64,000 nt of DNA from Tupaia tana (GCA_026018925.1 JAKSZU010000018.1:30380452-30444451); one strand, 5' to 3'. Counted from the stretch's first letter, positions 1 to 11,384 are shown. Program-made: numbers and translations. Notes: a model not told the origin generated them from the letters alone.

Positions 1-32
1 GCACCTTAACCACCACACCACCTGCTGGTCCC
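1..32 (-). repeat. SINE head fragment, cut by window edge
   Basis: The bases read as the reverse complement of the tRNA-like head of the local SINE superfamily, ending in CACCTGCTGGTCCC. The body lies outside the window, so the family cannot be assigned. Confidence 0.75.
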
Positions 33-151
33 TCCTTCATTCTCTTTTAGGGATCTTGGACATACACATGCTCCTGAGTCTTAAATCCTAGTCCAGGACT
101 CAAATCCTGGTCCCAGTGGGAGTCCAGGGATGTAACCATCTGCTGGTCCCG
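33..151 (-). repeat. SINE family A, 3'-truncated
   Basis: This is the reverse complement of the head and part of the body: TTCTCTTTTAGGGATCTTGG, then a degenerate B box (GGACTCAAATCC) and the terminal CTGCTGGTCCC. The tail half is missing where it abuts the preceding SINE fragment. Confidence 0.8.
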
Positions 152-154
152 CAA

Positions 155-720
155 TCACTGATTTTTAGAGTATTCACTGAGTTGTGCAACCGTTACCACA
201 GATGGGCATTTTTATCACTTCAAAACCTAGTATATAGTTCTTAATTTTAACTCCAGGACCCCCATCCTCTTATCCCTAGGCAACCATTCATGTACTTTGT
301 GTCTGTATGTGTATTTGTCTATTCAGAACAATTTAAGTCAATGAAATCTTACAATATGTGGATTTTCATTTCTGGCTTCTGTGACTTGGCGTGTTTTTAG
401 GGCTTGTCTATATTGTAGCATGTGCCAGTGCTTCCTTTTTATGGCTGAATAACAATCTATTGTGTACATTCCCCTCATTTATCCACCCATCAGTTGATAG
501 ACATTAGGATTATTCTGTCCTTGTGCTTCTGAATAATGCCAGCAACCTTTGTTTACAAATTTTGTTTGAATATGTTTTTACTTCTCTTGGGTATCTAACT
601 AGGAGTGGAATTGCTGGGTCAAATGGTCACTTTTATGTGTAACTGACTATTTTCCAAAGTAGTGGCACCATTTTACATTCTCACTGCAGCGTATGAGCGA
701 TTTTTCCCATCCTGCCACAG
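155..720 (-). mobile_element. LINE-1 3' end, antisense
   Basis: Phrases such as TTTATCCACCCATCAGTTGA, AGGAGTGGAATTGCTGGGTC and TTTTCCAAAGTAGTGGCACC are the usual antisense reading of mammalian L1M 3' ends. No open reading frame remains. It lies upstream of the CpG island and is a dead copy. Family identification is from recall of L1 consensus text. Confidence 0.75.
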
Positions 721-939
721 CAGTGTGGTTTTAGATTCTGCTTGAGACTCCTACAACAGTGAACAGCACACACTTCAGACCATTGATTAATATTCTTTTG
801 GGGTGTCAAGGCCTCTATCACTTTCTAAGCAACACCTCCCCATCCAGACACTAGGGAAGCTGCTAAAGCCCATAGTGGTGATCAGGGGTATTCTGCTTTA
901 GTAGGGATAATGGAAACCAAGAGGCCAGTGGCCAGAGGC

Positions 940-2130
940 CTGGTGGCCGCGTCCTGTGGCTCTCGTCCACGCGGCCACACTGCCTGGCTGGGTCTGCCCG
1001 TCAGCCGGCTGGACTGAGTTACGCCTGGGTTCCGGCGGGAGCCCCCGCGTCTGCAGGCCGGGCAAGCCGGTGTTTCGGTGGAGGACGATGCGGGGCAAGG
1101 GCCCCCAGGGCCCGAAGCCAAGGCCTGTGTCCGAGCGGCGGCCGCGCGACCGCTGGGGGCGGGGGACGAAGGCCGCGCCCCCGCGCCCGTCCCGCCCGCG
1201 TCCCGCTGGGAGCAGCGACCCGCCCCGAGCCCGCCGAGCCTCTTCCGCGCCGGCAGGGGCAGCAGCGGGAGCGGCGCGGGGCGGAGCGGCGCGAGCAGCC
1301 AGGAGCGGCCCGGCCCGGCCGGGTGCGGCGGCGGCAGCGACGCCAGAACCCGTGGGCCCAGTTCGCGAGGCCGCCGCAGGGGCCTGGCCGCAGCGCGGGG
1401 AGGCCCGGGGTCTGGAGGCCGCCGCTGCCGCCATGCCGCTGCTCTTCCTGGAGCGCTTCCCCTGGCCCAGCCTCCGCACCTACACGGGCCTCAGCGGCCT
1501 GGCCCTGCTCGGAACCATCGTCAGCGCCTACCGCGCCCTCAGCCAGCCCGAGGCCGGGCCGGGCGAGCCTGAGCCGCTAACGGCCTCGCTGCACCCGGAG
1601 GCGCCCACGTCCGGACGGCCTGGCGCCGGGGGACCCCGGGCCCGCGACGTGGCCCAGTACCTGCTCTCCGACAGCCTCTTCGTGTGGGTGAGCGAGGCTG
1701 CCCGGGTGCGGCCGGGGGGCCGGGGCGGGGGCCGCCATGTCACCCATTATCCGCGGGGGGCGTGGCTGGCGGGGGTCCGCGGACCCTGGGACCACCGAGC
1801 CTGGGGGCGGGGCCCGGCCTGCAAGACCGCGGCCGGAGGAGGCTCCGGGCTTGGGGTGGCCGTGGAAGGAGGTGCGACCGGGAGCCCCCGGCCCGGGCCC
1901 AACCTGGGCGCTGGAGGAAGGGCGAGGCCGGGAGGCGGGGGCGTCGCGCCGGCAGCGTGGCCGGGCCCGCGGGAGCCCGCAGGGTTTAAGGTGCGCGGAG
2001 AAAGACGGAGAGCAGAGGCTCGTTAAAGCCGGGGAGTCGGGACTTGCGAGACCTCCGGGGGAAACGCGGAGATCTCGTAGGGCAGGTTGAAGGGGAGGTT
2101 GGCGTCAGGGAGCGCGGTACCCCGAGTGGT
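940..2130 (+). promoter_or_regulatory. AMFR: CpG-island promoter of AMFR with 5'UTR
   Basis: The composition changes abruptly from AT-rich L1 sequence to very GC- and CpG-rich DNA, and returns to ordinary composition after about 2130. The island spans coding exon 1 and the start of intron 1, with many GGGCGG-like and GGGGCGGGG Sp1-type boxes (for example near 1275 and 1720). I see no convincing TATA box, as expected of a CpG-island housekeeping promoter. The transcription start cannot be fixed from sequence; it should lie upstream of the ATG at 1433. The long open frames on both strands here are a by-product of GC richness. Confidence 0.85.
1433..1687 (+). CDS. AMFR: AMFR (gp78) coding exon 1, residues 1-85
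   Basis: This exon starts the autocrine motility factor receptor, an ER-resident RING E3 ubiquitin ligase that works in ER-associated degradation. Known substrates include HMG-CoA reductase through Insig-1. The ATG sits in a good Kozak context (GCCGCCATGC). The protein begins MPLLFLERFPWPSLRTYTGL, the conserved AMFR N-terminus. It has a first hydrophobic stretch at about residues 19-35, then a Pro/Gly-rich linker that differs from human, then RARDVAQYLLSDSLFVW leading into a membrane segment completed by exon 2. The exon ends in phase 0 before GTGAGC. The frame stays open upstream of the ATG for at least 477 nt and includes an in-frame ATG at 1088, so a longer N-terminus cannot be excluded from sequence alone; conservation favours 1433. 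Confidence 0.97.
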
Positions 2131-3138
2131 GACGAAGTGGAGGAAAGTTGAAGCGCTTTCTGCCTGGTCTGGCTGGGGGATGCCGTCCGCGGGGTTCGGA
2201 TGAAGAGGGGACGACTGAGAGAGTCAGATCTGGAGTTTGGGGGAATTTTAGGCATTTGGGTGTGTGTGGACGTTCCTGTTGGGAGAGAGGCGGTCACCCA
2301 CAACTGTTTTACCATGAAGTAGTTGTCCTTTTTGCAACAAACAAGGAACTGCACTTTCTTTCCTGGTGCGTTTACCTGACGATTCATGAAGGTTTTCTTT
2401 GATGTCGGAAGGACGCAGAATTTTTGGAGTCAAGAGGCAACTCATCATTTTAACTCAAGATTTCTCCTTTTTAGTGATCTGTTTTAAAACAAGTTTTCCA
2501 CTGCCCCTGCGAGATAAGCCAGCCACCTTTACAGGGCAAGGCGTAAATGCTGCTCTTCCTTTGTTAGAACAGATCATTTCAGGCTGGGCAGATTAACAGT
2601 GCTTTAGCCAAAGAATTTTTGCTTTCACGTTGGCCTTGAAATGGCTTGTGTACAAGTAGCACAGTGACCAGAAAAGTTGTTCCAGGATTTAGTCTTGTCA
2701 CTTGGATTTAGCATGGCATCCAGGATCTTGTCTCCTACCTGCAAGTTCCCATTTGGGGTTCAGAGGAGACTGTAAATGACTGAGAGATTAATATTCCAAG
2801 TGTGTAGAATGATACGCAACTCATTTGTTATAATTGTTCCCACTGGGCTTCATCAGGAAGCCGTGGGATTTATGAACTCTGGGCTGTGGATAAACCTCCT
2901 GGTCTTTCTGATGAAGAGTTTAATGGAAGACACTGAAGTGTGAAGTTCCTGTTTCTCTGCTTCTGTAGAAAGCTGAGCTTTACAGTAACAAAAAAAAAAA
3001 AAAAAAAAAAAAAAGAGAGAAAAACTCAACTCACAGCTCTTGTCTAATTTCAAATCGATTTTTGCATTTGGGTTAGCAGGTAAACAACCCTAAAGTGATG
3101 TGAAGAGTGCTTTTGCCACCTGTTAAGATTCTAATGTT
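2131..3138. other. AMFR intron 1, proximal unique sequence
   Basis: Ordinary intronic sequence with no exon or interspersed repeat that I recognise, apart from a homopolymer A run at about 2990-3014 (28 A then GAGAGA). Short open frames here have no conserved features. Confidence 0.6.
2989..3024. repeat. Poly(A) tract, simple repeat
   Basis: An uninterrupted A run of more than 20 bases followed by AGAGAGAAAAA. No SINE or LINE body precedes it, so it is best called a simple repeat. Confidence 0.85.
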
Positions 3139-3317
3139 GGGGCCAGTAGGTGGTGTGGTGGTTAAGGCACTGGACTCCAACATGGCTGACCACGGTTTGA
3201 GTCCTGGATCTGGTGGTTTACTTTCTCACATTCCTGCTCTCCTTCTTTTTATCTTTCTCTGGTCAAATTAAAATAATAATAATAACAATAAATACAATTA
3301 AATAAATAATTTTTTAA
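3139..3317 (+). repeat. SINE family B
   Basis: The head GGGGCCAGTAGGTGGTGTGG leads to B box GGTTTGAGTCC, a CT-rich body, TCTGGTCAAATTAAAATAAT and an AT-rich tail. Flanks AAGATTCTAATGT (before) and AAGATTATAATGT (after) are a near-perfect target-site duplication. Confidence 0.92.
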
Positions 3318-3552
3318 AAGATTATAATGTAGTCTTTGATACCACTTTTTAAGTCCATGACATAAGCATTGGAGAAGGAACCCTTATTATCTTTTCTCAT
3401 AGAATATTGTTTAATGATTTTTTTTCCTCTGTGCATTTCTACTTACAAAACCCATGTTCACATTTCAAGGTCAATACCTCTTCATAAAACATTACATAAA
3501 GCCTGTTGATTTCTCTGTAAAAAGTTATTATTTTGAAGAAAATTTTCTTTTT

Positions 3553-3825
3553 GGAACCAGCAGTTGGCATAATGGCTATGTTGCTGGACTCCCATGTAGT
3601 TGACTGCTGTTCTAGCCCCAGTGGCTTAAACTCATACCGCGCACGTATGCGTGCGTGCCCAAAATCCTGCGAGGAGTATGGAGGAGAAAGGGATTGCGGT
3701 GTGGCCAAGCCCCCTGGGGAGTAATTTCTCGCTTTCTATCTCCTTGTGTCTCTGACAAGTAGAAGTGCCCTATTGCAAAAAATAAAATAAAATAATAAAA
3801 AAATAAAAAACTCTCCAAAAACATT
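3553..3825 (+). repeat. SINE family A
   Basis: The complete body runs from GGAACCAGCAGTTGGCATAA through GGAGGAGAAAGGGATTG to a CCCTATTGCAAAAAATAAAA tail. The B box is damaged (TGTTCTAGCCC), indicating an older copy. Confidence 0.92.
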
Positions 3826-4169
3826 TTTTTTCTTTTCTTCCCAGAGGTCTTACTTCAAGCAAGTTGATAATTTCTTCTGGTCTGTGGATTTTTTTTTTTC
3901 CTCAGTAGATCCTCATGCTGTTTTTCTTCTGTCTTTCCTCTGGGGTTTTCACACGTTCATTTTCACCTGCCTTAGTTTCTCAGACCCTCAATGTTTGCAC
4001 TTCTAAGTTTTCCTCCTTACCCATTGCCCATTTTCTGCTTTAGTAGCTGAAGAAAAATCGAAATCTCTGCAGTCTTCCTCAGTGAAAATAACTGTATTGA
4101 GTGAATGTAAGGTGGGACTTTTGTCCAAATGGGTCCCCCCCAGCCCTGCCTAATGACATTCAGATTCAG

Positions 4170-4355
4170 TTTCCTTTTTTTTTTTTTTTTTAAGAATTAT
4201 TTAACTTTATTTATTTATTTATTTTTAATCTGACTAGAGAGGGACAGAGAGAGAGAGAGAGAGAAAGCTAGAAAGCAAGCCGCCAGGTTTGGGACTAAAA
4301 CCACTGCTGGCCATGTGGGAATCCAGTGCCCTTAACTATGCCACCTGCTTGACCC
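4170..4355 (-). repeat. SINE family B
   Basis: A T-run and AAGAATTATTTAACTTTATT (reversed tail) precede a (GA)n body and the head complement CCATGTGGGAATCCAGTGCC. The junction with the tail includes a (TTTA)n stretch. Confidence 0.9.
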
Positions 4356-4550
4356 TCAAGTTCAATTTTTTTGAAAGCACTGCTTGCTGAGGCCAAATGA
4401 GAGAAAGCAAAAAACGGATCCTTCCGCCAGTTTGCAAATCGTGCTAGCTATTGTTTAGTATACTAGCATCTCTAAAACTTACCTTTGTGGAGCACAGTTG
4501 AGAATAATGTAAGTTTGTTAGCATTTCCAGAGGGGCGCGCGTGCGTGTGT

Positions 4551-4767
4551 GAAGGTTTTTGTCACAGGGTATGTGCACTCACGAGAGACAGAGATAGTGA
4601 GAGGGAAAGTGAGAAATCACTCCCCAGCGGAAATTGCCACACCTCCGTCCCTTCTCCATTTTTCTGGGATTTTGTGCAGGCACGTGCACCAGGTGTGATT
4701 TTCAAACCGCCATGCAGTTGGCCATGTGGGAACCCAGTGCCTTACCCATGCCACCTGCTGGCTCCAT
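4551..4767 (-). repeat. SINE family A, diverged
   Basis: It runs AGGTTTTTGTCACAGGGTAT, GTGAGAAATCACTCCCCAGC, then CCACCTGCTGGCTCC. The B-box region has lost the canonical motif. Confidence 0.85.
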
Positions 4768-5689
4768 CAGAAGTTTTTTACTAACAAACTGAATTCAAAA
4801 CCTTTTAAAGGTACTGTTTTGGACACTCTGGAAGGCATAGTTGTAAACATTCCCACTACCCTCAAGTGACCCACATATAAATATGGCAAAATACAATTAA
4901 GTGATAATAGATATATAAGCAAAATATATCTATTATCAAAATACGGTAGAGTTTGGAGGAAAAAGGGACGGACTCATGGAAGGTGGTATGGGAACCTAAT
5001 ACTGGAAGGTGGGGGAGTGTCACAGTGTGAGGTATTCCAGATGGAGAAACCGGATGGTGTGGGAGCTTATGGGCATTGATCTTTGATTTAAGAGGGAGAT
5101 TGAGAAGGTAAAGGGAAGACCCCAGGGTAACAGGTGGTGGCCCTGCTGTGTGAGAGAAAGGAAGAGGTGAGCAACCTGGTAACCTGGTTCTTTGTCACCT
5201 GGGACACTTGACAAAACATAATTTCCCAGAGTACCTGGGATCCATTTCAAGGAAGAGAGTGGAGCCTTGGAATCTTCATACTAATGAATGCCCTTGGTGA
5301 TTTTGGGCACACTAGTCCTTGAGACCCTGACCCAGGAATAGGACTGGGAATGGGGTAAAGGACAGATTATGAAAACCTTGTTTCATCTACACATTGTTTT
5401 GTGTTCTGTGGGAAGCCTTGGGGTTTGACTGGAGGTGGTTCTTGGAGGGGTGAGTGGGCTGCCGCGGTGAGATTACTTTTGGGGCGGGGATGGTCTACAG
5501 AAGCAGGGTGGAAGATGGGTTTCTGTGCAGTGGGAAGAGTCCAGGAGGTCAAGTGATCTAAAACCTCCTCTTGCCAAAGAGGCTGCCCTGTAGCTCTCTA
5601 GCACAACATAGAGAACAGGGCTGAGGCAGGCACTGAGGTTCCTGTACTAACAAATAGGCTTTGACCTGTCACTTGTTTCTTCATGTCTT
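4768..5689. other. AMFR intron 1 stretch without recognised elements
   Basis: No exon, RNA gene or clear mobile element is seen. 4930-5250 is G/A-rich and could be a worn L2 remnant, but I cannot support that. A short palindromic ATATATC/GATATAT patch occurs near 4905-4935. Confidence 0.45.
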
Positions 5690-5958
5690 TTTTTTTTTTT
5701 TTTTTTTTTTTTTGGTAATTTGACAGAGAATGTGTGTACTTGTGGGCGTGGGGGTTGGGGAAAGAAAGAGAAAAAAAGAGAAAGCAGCTCCCCATGAGGG
5801 ATGGTCATGCCTCAGTCCCTTCTCCATTCTCTTCTTGGGATTCTGAGCACACACGCCCACACACCTGATGTGTTTTTCAAGCCTCTAGGTCTAGGACTCG
5901 AACCTTGAGGTTGTCCATGTGGATCCACTGCCTTAACTACCACGCCACTGCTGGCTTA
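5690..5958 (-). repeat. SINE family C
   Basis: A T29 tail is followed by a diverged body with CCCCATGAGGGATGGTCATG and the head complement ending ACGCCACTGCTGGCTT. CATGTCTTTT on both sides (about 5682 and about 5962) is the target-site duplication. Confidence 0.88.
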
Positions 5959-6133
5959 CTCCATGTCTTTTTAGAACTTCCATTCTAAAGTTTCATTCAG
6001 CTTTTAATTTTGTTACTCCTTTGTAGGTTTACTTTTACTCAGAAGTCACTTCCACTACACTACCTCCATTCCAGCTTTGCTTACCATTGTTAGTTGGTTT
6101 GGCTTTTTCCACTTCCTTATACTTACTCATTAT

Positions 6134-6164
<31 letters not shown>

Positions 6165-7370
6165 TTTAAGAACAAGTTCACTTCTAAAGTTGTAAGAGCA
6201 AGACATGTGAATGAAAGATGCAAATATGAAGCATGTTAAGCTTCTGAATTATATTCAAATAATGTCATTGAAATAGAAGTCTCAAGGGAAAAAAAAAATC
6301 ACCAAAACCAAAAATGGATAAAAGTGACTTGACCGTACAGGACAGAGAGATTAGCATACTGTGGTGGCCTATTTGGTCTGTTTCTGTATAGTCTTAACAG
6401 CTAAACATGGCCTTCATATGTTCGAAGGTTTGTGGAACAATTCAATAAATAAAGAATAGAGAGCCTAGAATATTTACTGTGTGATAGCTGTTTAGGGAAA
6501 CAGTTGCTGACTCTTTTTAAAGATCTTATTTTCACATTTATGGTCATTAAAACTTAAGAGCTAAAAACGATATGACTTTGAGTCTTTATGAGTTGACTAT
6601 TTGAAAGAATATGAGAGAAAAATACTGAGGCAGCCGAAGGAATACAAATCTAAAAATATCGGGGACATCTGGGTAAGGGGGAAAGGGACTGCTGTTTGAT
6701 TACCTGCTGGGTGTGCTTTGCATACGTAATCCCATTTATTTCCTTAATATTGTGCACAGAGGAACACGATAGTCATTTCTGTAATAAGAGGGAGTATGCA
6801 TCTTTGTTTTCTATGCTTGTCACTGGGAGCTGCAGAGAGGCGATACGTGAGTTTTTCTTAAAGGGAGGAGATCACTAAATGGTGGTGGTGGGGAGAGTAG
6901 TCAGTGCTGCTGTTAAGTAGGAGTCCAAGAAGTACGCAAATTGATCGTGTCCTTGAAACAGTTCCTGGTATTTTACATGTCATCACAAGTTCATGAGTAA
7001 TCTCCCGTTGGTAGCCAGCACTTTACAGGGTCAAAAATACCTCCCTCCAGTTACACAATGATAAATGTGGCTAAGCCACTTGTTCATCACCCCCCCTTCC
7101 CTTTCCCTTACAGGGAGGCAGAACTGTCTTACAAGTTGGTCTCTGTTTTCTCAAGTGGAAGAGTAGAACTGTTCCAGGAGGAAAATGTTCTCAAAGGGTC
7201 TTTGAGTGCAGCAAATTATTCAATAATTTAAGTTTGCTTGAGTAGGGGGTCACTCAGATCATTGTTGTCTGACCTGTTATATAGATTAATTAAAGGTAAG
7301 CAAAACTTGTTGGTTATATAGACTAATAAAAAAATACAGTTATTTGGTGACCTTTAAAATAATTAAGTTT
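5959..7370. other. AMFR intron 1 stretch, mostly unique
   Basis: It contains a T27 run at 6141-6167. 6690-6790 (ATTACCTGCTGGGTGTGC onward) has the rhythm of a worn antisense MIR, without enough identity to assert it. No coding potential is seen. Confidence 0.45.
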
Positions 7371-7540
7371 ATAAAGAATTATTTAATTTTATGTATTATT
7401 ATTATTATTATTATTTCATTTGACCAGAGAGAGACAGGGAGAGAAAGGGGGAAATGTGAGAAAGCAAACCACCAGGTACAGGACTCGAACTGCAGTTGAC
7501 CATGTGGGAGTTCAGCACCCTAACCACCATGCCAGCCCCT
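7371..7540 (-). repeat. SINE family B
   Basis: A reversed tail with (TTA)n, body TTTGACCAGAGAGAGACAGG and head complement ACCACCATGCCAGCCCC. A perfect 15-bp duplication, AAAATAATTAAGTTT, flanks it at 7356-7370 and 7541-7555. Confidence 0.95.
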
Positions 7541-7587
7541 AAAATAATTAAGTTTTGACGGTGCTATTGATAAAAACGTTTCTGATG

Positions 7588-7861
7588 TTTTTTGTTTGTT
7601 TGTTTGTTTTGTTTTGTTTGTTTGTTTGCTGTAGGGTGTATGCACTCACAGGAGACAGAGACAGTGAGAGAGAGGGAAAGTGAGAAATCTGCCCCCCAGG
7701 GAGAAGAGCCACACCACAATTCCTTCTTTTCCATTCTCCTCCTGGGATTTTGGGCATGCGCATGCTTCCTGCATGATCTTCAAGCCATCAGGTCCAGGAC
7801 CTGAACCATGTTTGGCCAAATGGGAGTCCAATGCCTTATCCACTATGCCACTGCTGGTCCC
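7588..7861 (-). repeat. SINE family A-like with (TTTG)n tail
   Basis: The reversed tail has expanded into a (TTTG)n microsatellite. It is followed by GTAGGGTGTATGCACTCACA, the body and the terminal CCACTGCTGGTCCC. Confidence 0.88.
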
Positions 7862-8069
7862 CTCTGAAGCATTTTAATGTAGTAGGAAGACTTTGCTAAC
7901 TTGAAAGAGGCCACTCATTTTTGGTTTGTAAGTCATCGTCACACTGTCATCATAATCAGAAAAATGGTGTGGTATTTCAGAACTGGCCAGATTAGTTTAG
8001 TAAATTCTGAATTAAAAAAAAAAATTAAAATAATACAGGCTGATGCTACAAAAGTGAAAGGGTGCAAAA

Positions 8070-8317
8070 GTGACAGTGAAAAGTAAATCTCACTTTCTCC
8101 CTGCCACCTACTTCCCTTTTCCAGAAGTGGCCTTTACCAGTTTCTTTTACTTGGTGCTGGTGTTAAGTAGGAGCCTAAGAAATTTCCAAATTGTTGAAGT
8201 CCTTGGCATAATTCACATCTACACGTTATACAGACATGTATGTACATACTCTTGTATTTTCACACTAAGTGTAGCATAGTAATCACATTTCTGTACTTGG
8301 TGTTTTTGTTTATAATA
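8070..8317 (-). mobile_element. Possible LINE remnant (left part)
   Basis: This stretch and 8489-8820 look like one worn antisense LINE tail split by a family B SINE. The phrase TATTTTAAACAGTGTTCCAG near 8785 is typical. Weak similarity only. Confidence 0.35.
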
Positions 8318-8363
8318 ATTTATTTAATACTTTTTCATTTAACTTTATTTGTGGATATTTATT

Positions 8364-8398
<35 letters not shown>

Positions 8399-8488
8399 TG
8401 AGAAAGCAAACTGCCAAGTCCAGGATTCAAACCATGCTTAGCCATGTGGGAATCCAGTGCCCTTTATCACCATGCCACTGCTGGTCCC
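8318..8488 (-). repeat. SINE family B with (GA)n
   Basis: A reversed AT-rich tail, a pure (GA)n run at about 8370-8394, then AAAGTGAGAAAGCAAACTGC and the head complement CATGCCACTGCTGGTCCC. Confidence 0.9.
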
Positions 8489-8940
8489 ATTTTTTTCCCC
8501 CTTTTTTGGTGACTAAGTTATTTTGATATAACTCTAGTGAAAATAGGCATCCATCCCTCTGTATCCCCATGTAGACTGGTCCTCAGTCCCAGGGCAGATA
8601 TCAGAATCTTTGGTGTTTAAGTCCCCAATATAATGACATGACGTTAGCGCTCTGTGTGCACGAGCTCCAATTGAGGAGGGCCAACGGTATAAAGCGGCCG
8701 AGTTGGTTTTACTGGCTTCATTTATATTTTCTTCCAAATGAGTGTTTTGCAGTTTACCCACCCATTCGTTTTACATTTTCCTGTTATTTTAAACAGTGTT
8801 CCAGTGAACTCCTTATACTTTAATTTCAGTTCTGACTTCAAGAAAAATTAGCTGTACAGAGCAGAGAAAATGAAGTCAGTACTTTACCATTGTCTAAATG
8901 GATGATGTGGTTCAGACTGAGCTGGCTAGAAGTGAGCCCC

Positions 8941-9212
8941 AGGACCAGCAGTTAGCGTAATGGCTATGTCTCTGGACTCCCACGTAGTGGACTGTGGTTC
9001 GAGTCCCGGACCCAGTGGCTTAAACTCACGCAGAGTGCGTGTGTGTGCATGCCCTAGATCCCGAGAGGAGAATGGAGGAGAAGGGATTGCGGCATGGCCA
9101 TCCCCCCTGGGGGGGTGATTTCTCGCTTTCTGTCTCTCTGTTTCTCTCTGTCTTTCTGGCGAGCGCACGCGCCCTATAGCAAAAACCTCTCCAAAAAAAA
9201 TAAAAACATAAA
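8941..9212 (+). repeat. SINE family A
   Basis: A well-preserved copy with A box TTAGCGTAATGG and intact B box GGTTCGAGTCC. The body palindrome CCCCCCTGGGGGG is present. AAGTGAGCCCC before and AAGTGAGCTCCC after form the target-site duplication. Confidence 0.94.
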
Positions 9213-9525
9213 AAAGTGAGCTCCCATATGATTATTGAAGGTAAAAAGGTTTGTCCTGCAATTCTGTGGCTTTAAACCTGGTCTGAAATTTTGGTTCTGT
9301 GAAAATAGTTCTGGTACCTAGAAGAATCTACTTTTGAACGAGGAATGCTACAATTATGTTTCCTTTAGTATTTGTAATTATCAAGCCTTTGTCAACTGAG
9401 GTTGAGAAGTTATCTGCTTATTGGAACAAAGCAATATTTGTGAAATTGCAACATTTTTCTATAAATAGACATAGAATAAATAGTTACTAATAATTTTTAA
9501 GGTGCTTTAAAAATACTTTGTTTAT

Positions 9526-9778
9526 TGGGACCAGCAGTTAGCGTAATGGCTATGTCACTGGACTCCCATGTAGTCGACCGCGGTTTGAGTCCCGGACCCG
9601 GCGGCTTAAACTCACGCCGGGCGCGTGTGCGTGCGTGCCCAAGATCCCGAGAGGAGAATGGAGGAGAAGGGATTGCGGCGTGGCCATCCCCCCTGGGGGG
9701 TGATTTCCTGCTTTCTATCTCTCTGTCTCTCTCTGTCTGTCTGGCGAGCGCACGCGCCCTATAGCAAAAACCTCTCCA

Positions 9779-9809
<31 letters not shown>

Positions 9810-9811
9810 CA
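9526..9811 (+). repeat. SINE family A, young
   Basis: A near-consensus copy with a long mixed A tail. A perfect ACTTTGTTTAT duplication flanks it at 9515-9525 and 9812-9822. B box is GGTTTGAGTCC. This is a good reference copy for the family. Confidence 0.96.
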
Positions 9812-9822
9812 ACTTTGTTTAT

Positions 9823-10701
9823 AATCTTAAAAATAATTTTTACTGCTTCAGATCCTTTCTAGCATTGGCTTTTGTGTAAACTTTATGAAATATATCTTTC
9901 TTTTTTACATAAATTTCTTTTCTAGTCTTCATGTACTTTTTTCAAACCTTTAGGTTAAAATAGGAAATGGTTCTCTTTGGGTGATGGGATTATGAGAGAT
10001 TTTTACCATTTTTGCTGGTAAATCAAAGATGCAAATTTTTATACCTTATTTTTGAACTTTAAAACTTTAAAAAAAGTGTAACTGAGAAATAATAAATATT
10101 ACTTTATTTTTTGCTTGTAACTGAAGATGGGAACAAATGCTGTTTTTGAGTAGAGAAGTGATTCAGTGACCCTAACTTGGAATTCTTTGTCTTCATTATT
10201 CTCATAGCAAGCTGCTTATCTGCTCCTAGACTGTGTACTATGTTCTGTGGCTCAGAGTCTAAAAGCTCTTTGAGGTCAGGGTCCTGAGCGCCCTCCTTTT
10301 TCTAATGACAAGTGCTAAGTGTGTTGCATTTATTTTAAAAATTTGTATGCCTACATACAAAAGCAGGAAGAATTCTACTTTAAAATTGTGTTGTAATTAA
10401 GCTGGGGAATTTGACTAGAGAATTGGGCCTGAGAAGTTGTGATTTTTGTCACATGACATTTGTATTTAACTGCCGTGGCTGAGGTTTCAGTTGACTGGTT
10501 TGAGCACATGAAGATGAGCCTTTTTAACATCTTTCATTGCCCTAAAAACTAGCATTTTAAGTTATCTTTTTGAATAGAGCTGTTAACACAGGGAGTCACA
10601 AATTAGGATGTTTTGGAAAGCTAGTTTGGACTTTTTTTCTTGATTATTTGAAGGATTTAAGAACAAAAGCAGTTTCTTTTTCAGCAGTACTATTTTTGTT
10701 T
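9823..10701. other. AMFR intron 1 stretch without recognised elements
   Basis: AT-rich intronic sequence. I see no conserved exon, RNA structure or repeat that I can name. Confidence 0.5.
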
Positions 10702-10710
10702 CAGACTTTT

Positions 10711-10971
10711 TTTTTTCTTTTTTTGGAGAGGTTTTTGCTATAGGGCATGTGTGCTCGCCAAAAAGAGAGAGACAGAGAGACAAAAAGCGAGAAATCACCC
10801 CCCCAGAGGGTATGGCCACGCGCAATCCCTTCTCCTCCATTCTCCTCTCGGGATCTTGGGCACGCATGCACGTGCCCCTGGCATGAGTTTAAGCCTCCGG
10901 GTCCGGGACTCAAACCGTGGTCCACTACATAGGAGTCCAGTGACATAGCCATTATGCCAACCGCTGATCCC
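10711..10971 (-). repeat. SINE family A
   Basis: Reverse complement, from GGAGAGGTTTTTGCTATAGG to CCAACCGCTGATCCC. CAGACTTTT occurs at both ends (10702 and 10972) as the target-site duplication. Confidence 0.94.
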
Positions 10972-11147
10972 CAGACTTTTAAAAATATATCACAATGTTG
11001 TTAGCCCCATTGGGCAGACAGAACTAATCATAACTGAGTAGTTTGCCAATAAATCAGGGCTGCAGTATGTGTTTTTACCAGATGGGTAGATAGGCCTAAG
11101 ATGCTAAGGGGAGCCTGAAGATACCTTAGGAAACTTTCTTTCTTTCA

Positions 11148-11350
11148 CTTTTTTAAGTTCACTTATTTATTTCTTCCATGAGTGAGAGAGATAGAGACAG
11201 TCACTCCTAATAAGGTCATCATGTCACAAGCCCCCCCGCCCCCCACTGTCAGTCCTGGATCATGGGCACACACATGCTCGGGTATTCAGGGAGAGCTCCA
11301 GACACAAACCCAGAACCTTCTCATGTGGGTCTGCCACCTTCTAGCTCCGC
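11148..11350 (-). repeat. SINE, diverged (family C-like)
   Basis: AGTGAGAGAGATAGAGACAG, a C-rich block at about 11231-11243 and CTCATGTGGGTCTGCCACCT mark a heavily decayed reverse copy. Confidence 0.65.
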
Positions 11351-11384
11351 TTAGGAAACATTTTAAAATTTTTGTATTTTGTAT

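Noticed and set aside
898-1479. A 193-codon open frame on the - strand over the CpG island.
   Set aside because: It is the antisense shadow of GC-rich AMFR exon 1 and 5'UTR sequence, low in complexity (Ala/Arg/Gly/Pro) and without any family feature.
1078-2090. Other-frame + strand open frames of 85-164 codons over exon 1 and early intron 1.
   Set aside because: Stop codons are rare in this composition. These frames overlap the real AMFR exon or run into the intron, and only the AMFR frame is conserved.
9526-9600. SINE heads as tRNA genes, since they carry perfect A and B boxes.
   Set aside because: They lack a cloverleaf of tRNA length with paired acceptor ends and run straight into SINE body and A tail. 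They are pol III promoters of SINEs.
8926-9879. Recurring similar proteins of 60-100 residues (with AQDPERRMEEKGLRR or PPGDGHTAIPSPPFSS) throughout the window.
   Set aside because: They are translations of the family A SINE body in different frames and strands, not a gene family.
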